From assembly GCF_036669915.1 (NCBI RefSeq), contig NC_089324.1, forward strand, positions 1,509,174-1,573,173: DNA of 64,000 nucleotides. Direction: 5' to 3'. Both the position numbers and the translations under genes were made by a program. The notes beneath the pieces were generated by a model, which searched no databases, was not told where the DNA came from, and worked only from the letters and a program-made list of their open reading frames with translations. Below, in pieces: positions 47,176 to 58,393 of the stretch. How positions within the stretch are numbered: position 1 is the first letter of the stretch; each line of letters begins with the position of its first letter. The DNA comes from Pocillopora verrucosa. Taxonomy: Eukaryota; Cnidaria; Anthozoa; Scleractinia; Pocilloporidae.

Positions 47176-49333
47176 ATGCTGATGGTAAGGGGGAGGTGTA
47201 AGCACTAAGATACCCCAAATGATCCCACAATTGTGGTACCATTTAGGCCATGCCAGAGGTCTCGAACTAGATAAGCTAGTGAGGATGCACAATGGTAAGA
47301 CATGATTCTTCCTAGATAGAGTGCTAAATTTGGACATGAAAGCAAAGGTTTGTGATGCCAAAGAGCTATATATATATTCATATATAAATACATATATACA
47401 CGTAGAAAAAGACATCGATTGTACTTAACGAAACGTGCCATGCATGATATAACTTTCCAACATTTTAATGATAATTATACACTTACAGGTCGTGGACTAC
47501 AATGTTTACATAAGCGAGTCAGGAGAGAAGTACACTGAGAGAATTGAGGTGAATCGAGATAAGAACACGGAATTGTTCCAAGTTCCCGCCCATCCTGGTG
47601 TTGATCGTTCTGATATCCTACATGATTTCATCCAAGTGAGTTTTAGTGTAGACGAATTCTCACTCAACATTCATTATTACTGTAAAGCCTCGACTCTTTC
47701 TCCCTTTTAAACATAAATTTAACACCACTCATGCAAAATCCAGAAGCTGCTCAATTCTTTCTAACCTCACTGTTAACAGCCCAAGGTCGCACTCACGTAT
47801 TTTTGTCCGGGTGAACTCCTGTATCGACTTCCATCCTCGCTACTTGTTTTTATTAACTACAATCTGTTCAGTAATTGTAAATCTTTCCACTTTTCCATTT
47901 TTTATTTTTTACTGTGAAATGATGCGAGGTTGCCTAAAAAAGCGATATTTAGCCATTGCATAATTAAGTATTTGATATAATTTTCCTTATTGCTCTTTAT
48001 TCATCGTCCCAGAATTTGACGATGCTGCGAATCCCAGACCAGAATACCTGCTATCTGTTTCCTCTCATGAAGGAGCAGACGACCCCTGAAAAGTTGATCA
48101 GGGATCTCGACAAAGCCAGCGGGGTGAGAGCAATTGATACTTTTACAATAAATAGTATTGTGATTTCATTGTTTTATTTATTTATTTATTTTTATTTTTA
48201 TTTTTTTGCTAACTTTGAATAATACCGGTGAAATTTATCCCTGAAAACTCCCTTAATAGCTAAACTACACTTCAAGATGACAGGCCGGGCAAGGGCGCGA
48301 ATTATTTCCCTGATAAGCGATTTGGTCGACTTAGTTGATAATCAACTAGAACTTGATAGTGGCAGAAAAACCATTATAACAAATACTACTATGGTTGTAT
48401 ACTTTCCGATGTTTTGAGCGTTGGCCGAGGTCAATCGAAGGATTATGGATTATTTGTGCGCGTGTCTAAATGCCAGAATATGCAGTTAGGTTGCTGGGGT
48501 AAGCTTGGGAAAGGATGATAATGGATGTATAGCAAATCAGTGAGGTGTATTCTCTTATTCCAAGAAAAGCCAAATTTTCTATTATGGAAGTAAATTATTT
48601 TTGAAGTTTTACGATTCCCCAGCGTTCTGATTTATACCTTAGTTTGGTGAAGGAAAGTCTACAAACAAGTGCGTTTTGAAACAACCATCACAAGCTTGGG
48701 ACTGAGATTTCTTTGTTACCAGTGAGAAAGAACATAAAGAGAAAAAACTAAAAGGGATCGGTGTACTTTGTGAAGTCCTTACATACTTCGCCCTCTTCGT
48801 TTACTATCACTCAAATTCTAAAACGATTTAACAAAATATTGAATCCTTAGCTCTGACAGATGGTTGTGACAGAGACCAAGCGGGTTGATAGCACTTGGAT
48901 TCTTGACGGCCAGTTAACAGACCGGTCCACACTCAGCGAGGAGTTGGCGCAATTTTGTGCAAAATACTCCATATACCATGTGAAAAAGATCCAAGATTCG
49001 TTAAGTGTGGCAAAAGGTAAGACAACGAAACTATCAAGTCACATTTCGTCAAGAAAACTTCGCACAGCCTAGCGTAGTCACAAGTCATTCACGCATACAC
49101 GCCTACACGAAGGCACTGATCTCTTGCGTGCGCGTTGTATTCTTGCCTACCCTCTGTAGCCTGAGTTCCACATCCAATCAGCAACGTCCGTCAATTAATA
49201 GTCCAAAATATTCAGTGCCTTTAGAAAGTCTAATAAGTAATTTTGCTATTTTTTTTAACTTTGCAAAATCAAATTACAAATTACAGTATCAGTTGATAGA
49301 TGATTTGATGTTCCTATATTTGTGCTGTAGCAG

Positions 49334-49423
49334 AAAGCCATACAATCGAGGAGGCGGTGTAATAACATAAACAAACTGTGTCCAGACGCTGCCTTAAATG
49401 CCTGTATTTCGCCTAACTTTTAG
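49334..49423 (+). pseudogene. Decayed duplicate of the P4 terminal exon
   Basis: After a CAG acceptor, AAAGCCATACAATC matches the start of the true exon (49770), and a shifted frame reads NKLCPDAALNACISP before a stop, echoing LCPGGMDLGTAFSTC. The surrounding intron is also repeated (about 49080-49480 versus 49500-49850), so this came from a local tandem duplication. The same relic is in P6. Confidence 0.65.
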
Positions 49424-50293
49424 ATAGCTTGCGTAGCAAGAGCTTGATTTGAATTTGGACACGAGTAAGTTAAAAATAAATCCGTCTGGGTGAGCTGGAA
49501 GTCACGCACACACCACACGCACGTACGCTCGCACAGACACACTGCTCTCTTGCACGTGTGTTAATTGCATCCTTACTGAGCGCCTTCAATTGATTAAATC
49601 TCACATCCAATAAACAACGGCTGTCTATACCATTTCAGAATGTCCAGTTCTTTCAGAAAGTCTACGTTGTTTTGCTATTGTCTCTGACTTTGTTAAGTCA
49701 AATTATTAAGTGCAAAATCACTTAGGTAACGATTTAATGTTCCTCTCTCTGTTGCTGTTGCTGTTGCAGAAAGCCATACCATCCGAAGGAGGAGCTCGAC
49801 TAATATGGAAAGACTTTGTCCCGGCGGCATGGATCTAGGTACTGCCTTCAGTACCTGTTCTAAACCTAAAATGAAGTGCAGAATTGAAACACAAACATGC
49901 TACAAGTATGTGATTTGCAGTGAAGTTGGCAAAAATGGTAATTGGCCCATCGTAACTGATCAAATGATGTCAGCTAAGACTTCCCTAAGCACTGATTGTC
50001 GTAGAGAGCACATCTGGAATGCAATCGTGTGTTGTGAATACACTTGCACGTTTAACTAAATAAATAAATTACCTTCAGCTATCTAACTAGTAACCATTTC
50101 CTACTAATTAGTCTCAGAACATTTGAACGTTCACTTGTATGTTTGACGTCATGGTCACATGGCTACGTTAGATGACAGACAAAGTACTTTTTCTTTAAAC
50201 AATACTACAATTATTAGGGCGATGCGTATCTTGAACGGTTTGTATCAACAAACGGTCCTTTTTCTCGTTTTTATGTAAGCGATACTTGATAGA

Positions 50294-50299
50294 AATAAA
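50294..50299 (+). terminator. Candidate polyadenylation signal of P4
   Basis: AATAAA in the context GATAGAAATAAACTATAGAA, conserved at P6 (62273-62278). Earlier AATAAA copies overlap the stop codon. Confidence 0.4.
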
Positions 50300-51979
50300 C
50301 TATAGAATGTTTTTGAGAAGAAGAGAAAGACTGTGCTTATTCAGTTCTAATAAATGCAAATTATTTCAAGATGTCGACGACATCTTGTTAGGGACCATTC
50401 ATCATCTATCTCTGTGGAGGTTTCTTTTTTGCTTAGAGGAGCTCACGTGGTTTTCAAGGAGAACAAAGTGGCATCAGTCGTCGCCAACAAAGGGTGGGCT
50501 ATGGAAAATTGACTCCCGCAAAGCAAAGGGGGGAGGACGGGGGAGGAGGGAGGAATTATAAATTACAGAGTCTCTGGAAGGATCGGCAAACCGTCTGTAA
50601 CCTCCATCCCTCCGATAATCCCAGGGCGACCAGGGATGGGTTGTGGACAGCCCTCCCAAGCAATTCAAGACAGGCAAGCTCAAACACACCTGCTTGGATT
50701 CTTCATGAATGATTCAAGCGCTTGTCCGTAAGAGAATGGTCTCGAAACTGGGACCCGTTACAGCTCATCAACACTTTCTACAGATAATCCGATAGAATTT
50801 TAAGGCTTTAGATATATATAGGACCTTTCTCTGTTACCTGCACAAGATGATATTAATTTCAATTCTATATTCAATATTCACTTCTTCTGTTGCGTAAGTT
50901 TTGTTTTAATTAGAATACCATGAGGCACGAAGAGTGGAAAATGAGCGTCAATTCTTACAAACAATGCTCTTATAGACACTTAGTACTCAAATGAATCATT
51001 CATGATCATTTACACACAGTGGTGTCTATAAGGTGCGATAATTCAGCAATAAAGGTACTACTAAACGGATTAGATTACTGTCTCTTACATTCGTCACAAA
51101 ATTTAATTAGACGGCGCGAGAATACAGCGTTTATGACGTGGCTTAGCAACGCATTTTCTTTCTTACTGCGAAAACCTTTTGTTTAAAAGCAATGAAGTCG
51201 TTATTCCCGGCTCTCCGGTAGCGTTTGAAACATATCTACGTTTCTAACAAGAAAAAAGCTCAGTTTCCAATGAAATATTATTTCATAAACACACACTTCA
51301 ACTTCATTATTTGCGAAGAATTGAGTAGTCAAAAAGTTCTTCGATCGACAATCTGGCGTTTTTTGTCCGTTGAAGTACGTTACAGAAACTTGGCGGATTT
51401 AAAATTAACACAGTATTTAGCGTTCAACTGCTGAAGTTGTAAAGTGGCTCTGTCGACTCTAAAGCCTTTCGTTTATAAACGCCACATTAACCCTCTGCAG
51501 TACTGTATACCAAAATTTCAACCTTAATGAACAGTAACCACAAAAATGCGCTCATTACACGATAAGCTTACATTCAAATGAAGCTATTCAACTTTCAATA
51601 CATTACTAATGTTAAAACTTTTTATTTTCCATTTTACTTTACCAAAAACTACTTTATATCATAATTAATTAAGTTTACAACGCGTAACATATCGTTTTTT
51701 AACGATGAAAAGTGCTACAGTCGAACGGCACCTACTGAAGTTTCAAAAGCTCTACTTCTTCAGATCCTTGTGTAAAAGCACGCTTTCAGTGTCAAAACAG
51801 CTTTAGTTTACATCCTTTAATTGGGACATCTTAAGGCACCGAGGAAATCTGCGGCATTTGGATGAGCAATAAATATTTTACAGGTTACCCTTTTCCCTAA
51901 CCTCACTCAGAATAACTGAATATATATTTTACAGGTACTTGATGAAGTGAATTTTCGCAATATTTTGCATTTTATTGCT
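50300..51979. other. P4-P5 spacer
   Basis: Duplicated downstream of P6 (62280-63780). 50380-50700 holds a repeat-like block with GGGAGGACGGGGGAGG and CAGGGCGACCAGGGATGG. No gene is supported. Confidence 0.35.
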
Positions 51980-52172
51980 AGCGACAGGAAGGTGGACAAC
52001 ATGCATCTTCTGAGGCAAGACGATGTAGCTCCGTCTACACCAGAGATGCAGATCGGCCGAGATCCCATGCATTCTGTGCATTGAGTTGAATCAGAAAATT
52101 AAATATACCGTTTTGTAGTGTACTATTTGTCAATTTTCGTCTAAGTGATTTGTCGTCAATTTGTTCAATCAG

Positions 52173-53242
52173 ATGAATATTACAGAGACGAGGCGCGTGT
52201 ACAGCATGTGGGTTTTGGATGGAAAAGCTACCGATCGATCATGGCTCGGTGAAGAGGTGAACGACTTTTGCGCTCAGTACATGATATACCACGTGACTAA
52301 GGAACGCGAACAGATGGCCGAAGAACATATAAATATAAAGATATAAATGAGTCTTTAACACTTAAACTCCCATGAGTGATCGAGACGGAATTTCTCCTTA
52401 CAAAATCATAAACAATATCAAGCAGACGAGGGATGAGAATCAAGAAAAATATCAATCAGGTCTGTTAGAAATTTTTACGCAATAATTCAAGGAATTTGTC
52501 AAACCCTTTTTATGAAGTACAAATAAAAACACAAATTAAGTGTTTCCTTTTCCAAAAAAATAATTGAAAGCTTGGAAAGTTATGGAACTGACAAACAACT
52601 AAGCTAAAATTGCCTTGCAAGTTACTCCATCTAGTTAAATCACGAAAAGCGCCGTTCCTAATTTCTTTCGACAGTCAATTGTAAATTAAAAACATTATTT
52701 TGCATAGACAGTGATGGATCAACTTGACAGATCATAGCATCTTTATCAAATATGTATTTATTGATCAGCGTCAGTATCCTAGCAACTGGGTCCTACCTAT
52801 CCTCAAACCCAAATTAACCTTAATATGCTGTCAGTTGACTGTTACTGGGTTAGGGAAGGGGTAGGTGCGCCGTTGATCAGATACTGATTCTGGTCGTATT
52901 TTTTTTTCCTCAGGCGGAACATCGCCAAATAGGGGGAGACGTCAGTCTGGGAGTGGTCTGAATGATACGAAACTGTGCCGCGGGGGAATGGACCTGAAAA
53001 GCGCCCTGCAAGTATGTCCCGAGCCCAAAATGAAATGCGACGAAACCCTCATGTGTTTCGAGATTGCCAGATGCGACGACTTTTGGAGACGCCGGCGTTC
53101 GTCGCCATTTTGGCTCTCAAACAGCGGCTGCTGGAATTATCACGACACTAGAAATATTGTCGAATGTTGCAAATACGTTTGTGATAATACTGAAGAACCA
53201 ACCACAGGAACGGTGGAAAACATAGGCTCAGAAGTTTTGTAG
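52173..53242 (+). pseudogene. P5: headless BRICHOS fragment, exons 4 and 5 only
   Basis: Exon 4 begins at 52173 with ATGAATATTACAGAGACG and keeps NDFCAQY, but the donor present in P3 (AAA|GTGAGAC) is changed to AAAGATATAA and the frame runs into a stop at 52344-52346. Exon 5 (52914-53242) is fully open after a good acceptor: RGRRQSGSGLNDTKLC, nine cysteines, an 18-residue C5-C6 loop and the same C-terminus as P3 (TGTVENIGSEVL). Signal-peptide exon and exons 2-3 are missing because the duplication began inside the P3 intron. Exon 5 could still serve as an alternative terminal exon for P4, whose exon 4 ends in the matching phase. Confidence 0.75.
52357..52465. repeat. Truncated family A MITE next to P5 exon 4
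   Basis: Copy of the one at 40336-40442. Confidence 0.6.
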
Positions 53243-55261
53243 AGGCATCTTTAAATATTTGGCCAATTTAGCTTTCTAGAGATACAGAACAAAACAAGCG
53301 ATGCTATTATTTCAAATATCTGGCCTCAATTGATTAAAAAATACCTAGTTTCTTCACTGTTTTTCCATCTTCTTTCCACCATAGTCTCTCTACCTTTGGA
53401 TGGCCCGCACCTTACTGTGATATCCCAAAGATGTTAATTATACCCCCTAACCTCCGTTCCACCTCCACCCTTTCAGAGAGGGCTTCCTCTGTCTGCCCGG
53501 CAAGTCTCCGATTTTGGGCAGTAGTGTCCGATTTTAGACACTTGTGATCGATTTTAGCCACAGTTTCCGATTTTAGGTCCTAGCGTCTGATTTTAGACAC
53601 GTTCTTAAATTCTCAGACATTTCTCTTCTTCTTCATAAATTTCCTGAAGAATGGCTCATTTTTGACATCCACTCACATCCTCTGAGCCAAGAATTTTGCC
53701 AAGAAAAGTCTCTTTTATTATTTTCGTAAATAATGAAACCTCCAGGTCGGTTTACTTTATTTCGGTCAGTGATTGGTCAACTCTCAACCAATCAGAATAC
53801 AAAACTGAAACCAATCATCCCTTGGTCACCCGCGTTTTCCCGCCTTAAATGCAGTTTGCTTGTTTCCCTTTGACCTCTCATTGGCTCTTTGGGATTTCAT
53901 TTTGGTCTTGGCTTTGGTTTTGCGACACTCAATCGAAAAGCGTCCTTGACCATTGATCTGAAATTCATCGGATATAATATGGCACACGAACAGTGGCATA
54001 TCTGCATACTAAAAGTAATTATTTTTAAAGGTTATTTTCACCCTTGATGCAACGCGCGTTGCGACCTAATTTCCTGTAACGCGAAATTCTCAGTTAGGTT
54101 ACTGAAAACCTTCTAAAATCGTCTTTCTCAAGAGCCATCCTGGACATACAGTCAATTATTTTACGGTAAATAAATTCGCCGTTCGTCATTTTATAGTTAT
54201 CTTGCAGCATTGTGAATTTTGTTAGGTAGAATCCGAAGAAAATATTTTTCAAGTGTCACGCTTGGATCTCTACGTACTGTATGTACAGGGTCGGCGGAAA
54301 GGACAACATTCGAATTTTTTCACTTTGTAGAGGCGCTTGAGGATCCTAAATAAAGATAAAAAATTTTCCAATTTGGTATTTTTCAAAGAGAAATATGGAG
54401 TTATTTGAGGACCGTGTCCGGCCGTGTCAGTGAAACGTTTCTAAGTGTCACGCGCTTGGATGGCTACACGGTTAGCGAAAAACATCAAGTTCGAAATTTT
54501 TGGCTGCCTGGAAGTGCTTGAGGATTGTAAATAAAAGTAGAAAGTTTTCGTATAAATATTTTATAGATTTCGAAGAGAAATACGGAAAAATATCAGACTG
54601 CCAGACGTTTAGTTATTTTAAGACCGTGTTCGGCGTCAGTGACACTAACAGCTTGCGTTACAATTCTTATTTGCTGCCTTGCATGGACAACAACCTCGAC
54701 CACTCTTTCGAGCACAAGCTCCTCTCTACGGGCAGGAAACTTCAACTGACCCTTGGTCCTATATAACAAGGATGGCAAACTTCAATGAAAAAAATTGATG
54801 TATGAATGAAAACGTGGTGGATCAACATTTTCACCTTCCTCGGAATGCTCGCAAGGATTTTCGTGTTCCTCTTCCACAACAACAGACCCGTGAGCGTTTA
54901 GTGCCTCGGATTCTACTAAATTAATGGATCCATCTGATTCCATACCGGATTAAAACGTATAGTATTCTTTTCAATAGAATTATTTTGACAAGCTCACCAA
55001 ACTCATCGGAGAAAACGCAGAAGCTATTTTGAGACAACGTGACTTGGTTAAAATAACCTACCAATCAGAGGCGCTATTTAAACAAAAGCGGTGGTTCAAA
55101 ACAAAAACAAACGACTACGTTGCATCAAGGTTGGAAATAGGCCTTTAAGCCGGGAATTGTTGCACGATGTAAGCGAGGAAGTTAACTCATTACGAAAGCT
55201 CAGAAATGCAGGTTAACCACCGCAGTGAATTTTGAAAAGCTGATACTTCGCAGAAGCTGAA

Positions 55262-56720
55262 ATAAGTAAGTAAGTAAGTAGATAAACTCTTTATTTAAAG
55301 AGGGTAGCACTTAATAGCCAAAAGGCAATTAAACATGCGGCCTTAATGCAATACATATGATAGTACTAATACAAATATAGATATCAATTACTAAAATTAA
55401 ATACATTATTATAGAAATAGAAGAACAGTTAAACAAAATAAAAATCTTATGATAAAATTTTAAATAAAGTAGATCTCAGGACTAAATGACAGAGTCAGGA
55501 AACTGTAAAATAGCCTGCAGTGCACGCGTCTAATTAATGCAAGCTAACGTTATAAGCTCGCGATCGTTTATCCGACCGGCCATGTTTGATTTGGAGGTCA
55601 AGTGGACGGTGAGGGTAGGGGGCGGGGAAAGGGCGAAAAAATCTTCACTACCCTACCCCCATTCTTCTCCTTAGTTTTGACCGTTGGCCACCCCCTTTGG
55701 TACAAATCTATTTCTCTCTCCAGCCTTCCGCTGCCATTAAATTCAAAGATGGCGGCCATAATTTTCGTTAAGAAATAACTGAGCATCCGTTCGCCAAAAT
55801 TACGCCTGCCCTGTGGGCTAACGATAAAAAGAAACCAAATAAACTACAAGATGGTTCAAACTCTGTTGGTTTCCGAGAAAAATTGCCTTAAGGCCTTTTT
55901 AAAATTTTGTACTGATGTCTTTTGTCGTAAGGTGGTAGGTAAACTGTTCCATAGTTGACGAGTGATAACATTGAAAGTTTTACCGCCATCTGATTTTACG
56001 TTTAAACTTTGAGCATACTAAGTTATAGTTTGTATACCTTGTGTTACGAGAGTGAAGATCACCATTACGTGTTAAAAGGCGAGTGATATACGCAGTTAAT
56101 TCTCCCCGTAGTCTCTTAAATGCAATTAGAAATTTGGAAATTTTAACATCCTCGTAAAAAGGTAACCAGCTTAGATCATGAAATAATCTGACATAAGAGG
56201 CCTTAGAATCAGCGTCCATAATAAGTCTAGCTGCACGTTTCTGTAATTTCAGCACTTTAGCTAAAAGGTCATTTTCACAATTGGTCGGCCAAACAACGGC
56301 TACATAATTCAGTACAGATCGTATCATGCTCTAATAATATAAATATTGTTGCTTCATCGGAATTTATACTCTAATTTGTCTTAAAATGCCAACGCGTTGA
56401 GAAAGTTTTTACAAACATTTTCAACATGAGAAGAGAAAGACGGTTCGCTATCAAGTTCTAAACCGAGCAATTTGGTATTTGGGACATAATTATGTGAATT
56501 CATGCTATTAAGTAACATGTTTTTGTCCATCTTCGAGCTGAGACGTTTCTCAGTAACAATCAACGTTTTCGTCTTGTCTGTGTTAAGTGATAGCTTACTG
56601 GCATTGGCCTATTTGGTGACCTCAGATAACGTGATGCGTGATGCCCTTTCTTGGAGAAAATTGACTCACTGCACGATTTACAGTTATAGTGGAGCCAAGA
56701 CAGGAATTCAGAACTCATAT
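55262..56720 (-). mobile_element. Non-LTR retrotransposon 3' end (copy 2)
   Basis: Minus-strand frame 55980-56327 reads VLNYVAVVWPTNCENDLLAK, LKLQKRAARLIMD and LFHDLSWLPF, the conserved C-terminal RT region of CR1/Jockey-type LINEs. A second frame at 56381-56563 has TKLLGLELDSEPSFSSHV. The tail abuts (GTAA)n at 55264-55280. No intact RT core. Confidence 0.75.
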
Positions 56721-58300
56721 ACAGCCAGATAAATTGGTTTCATAAACTTGGTTGACAATATAATGTATAGCCAGTTGAGAATGTCTCCTACTTCCTTTTC
56801 CCTGTTCACGTCCCCTACCTTTGTAGTTTCACAGTGTACGTGTTCATCTGTGCGAGCTGCTCGTTACTATTTCCTTGTTTGTTCCTTACTTTTGTAATTT
56901 CACAGTGTACGTGTTCATTTGTGTGACCTGCTCGTTGTTACTTCCTTGTGTTTGCTCTTGGGTAACACGAATGTTTCCGCCTAGGATTACTCCACCATTT
57001 GCGACAACATCAATAAAGATTAATCGTAACCTTCTATAGGGTTTCTAATCGACCTCCTGCATCCTTAATGTTTCCGCTTAGGATTCCTCCACCATTTGCG
57101 ACAAAATCAGTAAAGATTGATCGTAACGTTCCTTAAGGTTTCTAATCGACCTCCTTCATTCTTAAATAAGATCACTTTACCCTGAAGCACCTTCAGTTAA
57201 ATTATAAGTCCACTGTTTGCATAAGTTTGGGAAGCTTCTTAATTAAAGAGGAGGAACCAACTTTAAAATTCATGTTATCATAAAAAGGCGTGCTGCGCTA
57301 TTAAACGATAAGGCTTTTGGCCTTCAGTACAAAGTCTCAAAATAAATAAATAAATAAAGTAGATACACCAATCGCTAAATCCTAAAGCCTCCCGGAAGTT
57401 GAGCGCTGAAACGACTTTGCGGAGACGGTTTCCTCAGGCAGTTAGGACGTGACCAAATGTCCGAAAAGCAGTATATCACGGACACAACATGCCGGATACA
57501 ACAACTGTTACTTGATAGTCACGTCACGCAGTAAAAATAGGCTATCCCCAAGTGTCATAACACATTTTGGCTTAGCTAAGCCGTTCCTGTCGCTGAATCA
57601 TTCTGCAATTGTGAAAATTGTCATTCATGCTATGATTATGAGTTATTTCCAAAGAGAAAATTGTTCGAAAGAGTCCTAAATTTACGTAGCACTCGCTAAC
57701 GCGCAAGCCGCGCGGATCCTCGCGCCTGATTTCATTTCAATTGTCAACTTTCATTAACATCACGTTCGAAGCCAAACACCTTTCTTTCACTTGCTAATTG
57801 AGTCCTCTTGCTTTACATTGACAAGCCTATGGATATTTTACACTTCCCAGGCGAGAATTTTGTTCTTGGGCAAAGCTCGCTATGAAAGCTAAGAAATACA
57901 CTTAGACCACAGCAGTGAATTTTGAAAAGCTAGTATTTCGCGTGATGCTCTTTCTCGGAGAAAATTGACTCACTGCATGATTACAGTTACAGTGGAACCA
58001 AAAAAGGAATTTTTGAACTCATATACAGCCAGATAAATTGGTTTTATAAACTGGGTTGATAATATAATGCATAGCCAGTTGAGAATGTCTCCTACTTCCT
58101 TTTCCCTGTTCACGTCCCCTACCTTTGTAGTTTCACAGTGTACGTGTTCATCTGTGCGAGCTGCTCGTTACTACTTCCTTGTGTTTGCTTCCGGGTAACA
58201 CAAAAATTTCAGCTCGTGTGATTTGCGACATGTTTTTGTGAACAGTGTTCCCGGTTGTGCTGAAGCTGTTGATTACGCAAGTGGGCTCTATGCCAAGGAG
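56721..58300. other. P5-P6 spacer
   Basis: Corresponds to 44610-45750 with local rearrangements: the segment with TGACTCACTGCA and AACTCATATACAGCCAGATA occurs twice here (about 56660 and 57970), and TTTGTAGTTTCACAGTGTAC recurs at 56820 and 58125. No gene is supported. Confidence 0.4.
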
Positions 58301-58304
58301 TTGC

Positions 58305-58312
58305 TATAAAAG
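58305..58312 (+). promoter_or_regulatory. TATA box of P6
   Basis: TATAAAAG, 82 bases before the P6 start codon, in the sequence shared with P4. Confidence 0.55.
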
Positions 58313-58393
58313 AGTGCAGCTATGATACAGCTAGCAGTTAGCAGACGTTTCAAAAGACAAGAAGCTTATCGAAGGAAACATTTCTCTTCAACC

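Larger units (their letters stand above)
45880..50059 (+). pseudogene. P4: BRICHOS precursor with one-base deletion in the signal-peptide exon
   Basis: Exons: 45880-45888, 46050-46159, 47489-47635, 48013-48123, 48860-49016, 49770-50059. Comparison with P6 shows exon 2 is 110 bp instead of 111: a base is missing around the T-run at about 46105. Translation from the start codon therefore leaves frame and stops within exon 2. Everything downstream is intact: BRICHOS VVDYNVYISESGEKYTERIE, NTCYLFPL, QFCAKY, the polybasic IRRR and nine cysteines with a 26-residue C5-C6 loop. It may be a recent pseudogene, a polymorphism or an assembly error. The first donor is GTAGGT, weaker than GTAAGT in P6. Confidence 0.75.
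39960..51830. repeat. Segmental duplication, copy 1
   Basis: Matches 51980-63780 almost throughout, from the block before P3 exon 4 to past P4. It includes P3 exons 4 and 5, the LINE 3' end and P4. The left limit is near GGTGAATAACATGCATCTTC, the right near TTAATTGGGACATCTTAAGG. Copies differ by small indels and a ribozyme-bearing insertion at 41504-41661. Confidence 0.85.

Noticed and set aside
47023..47441. Open frames made of Tyr/Ile repeats
   Set aside because: They are translations of a (TA)n microsatellite.
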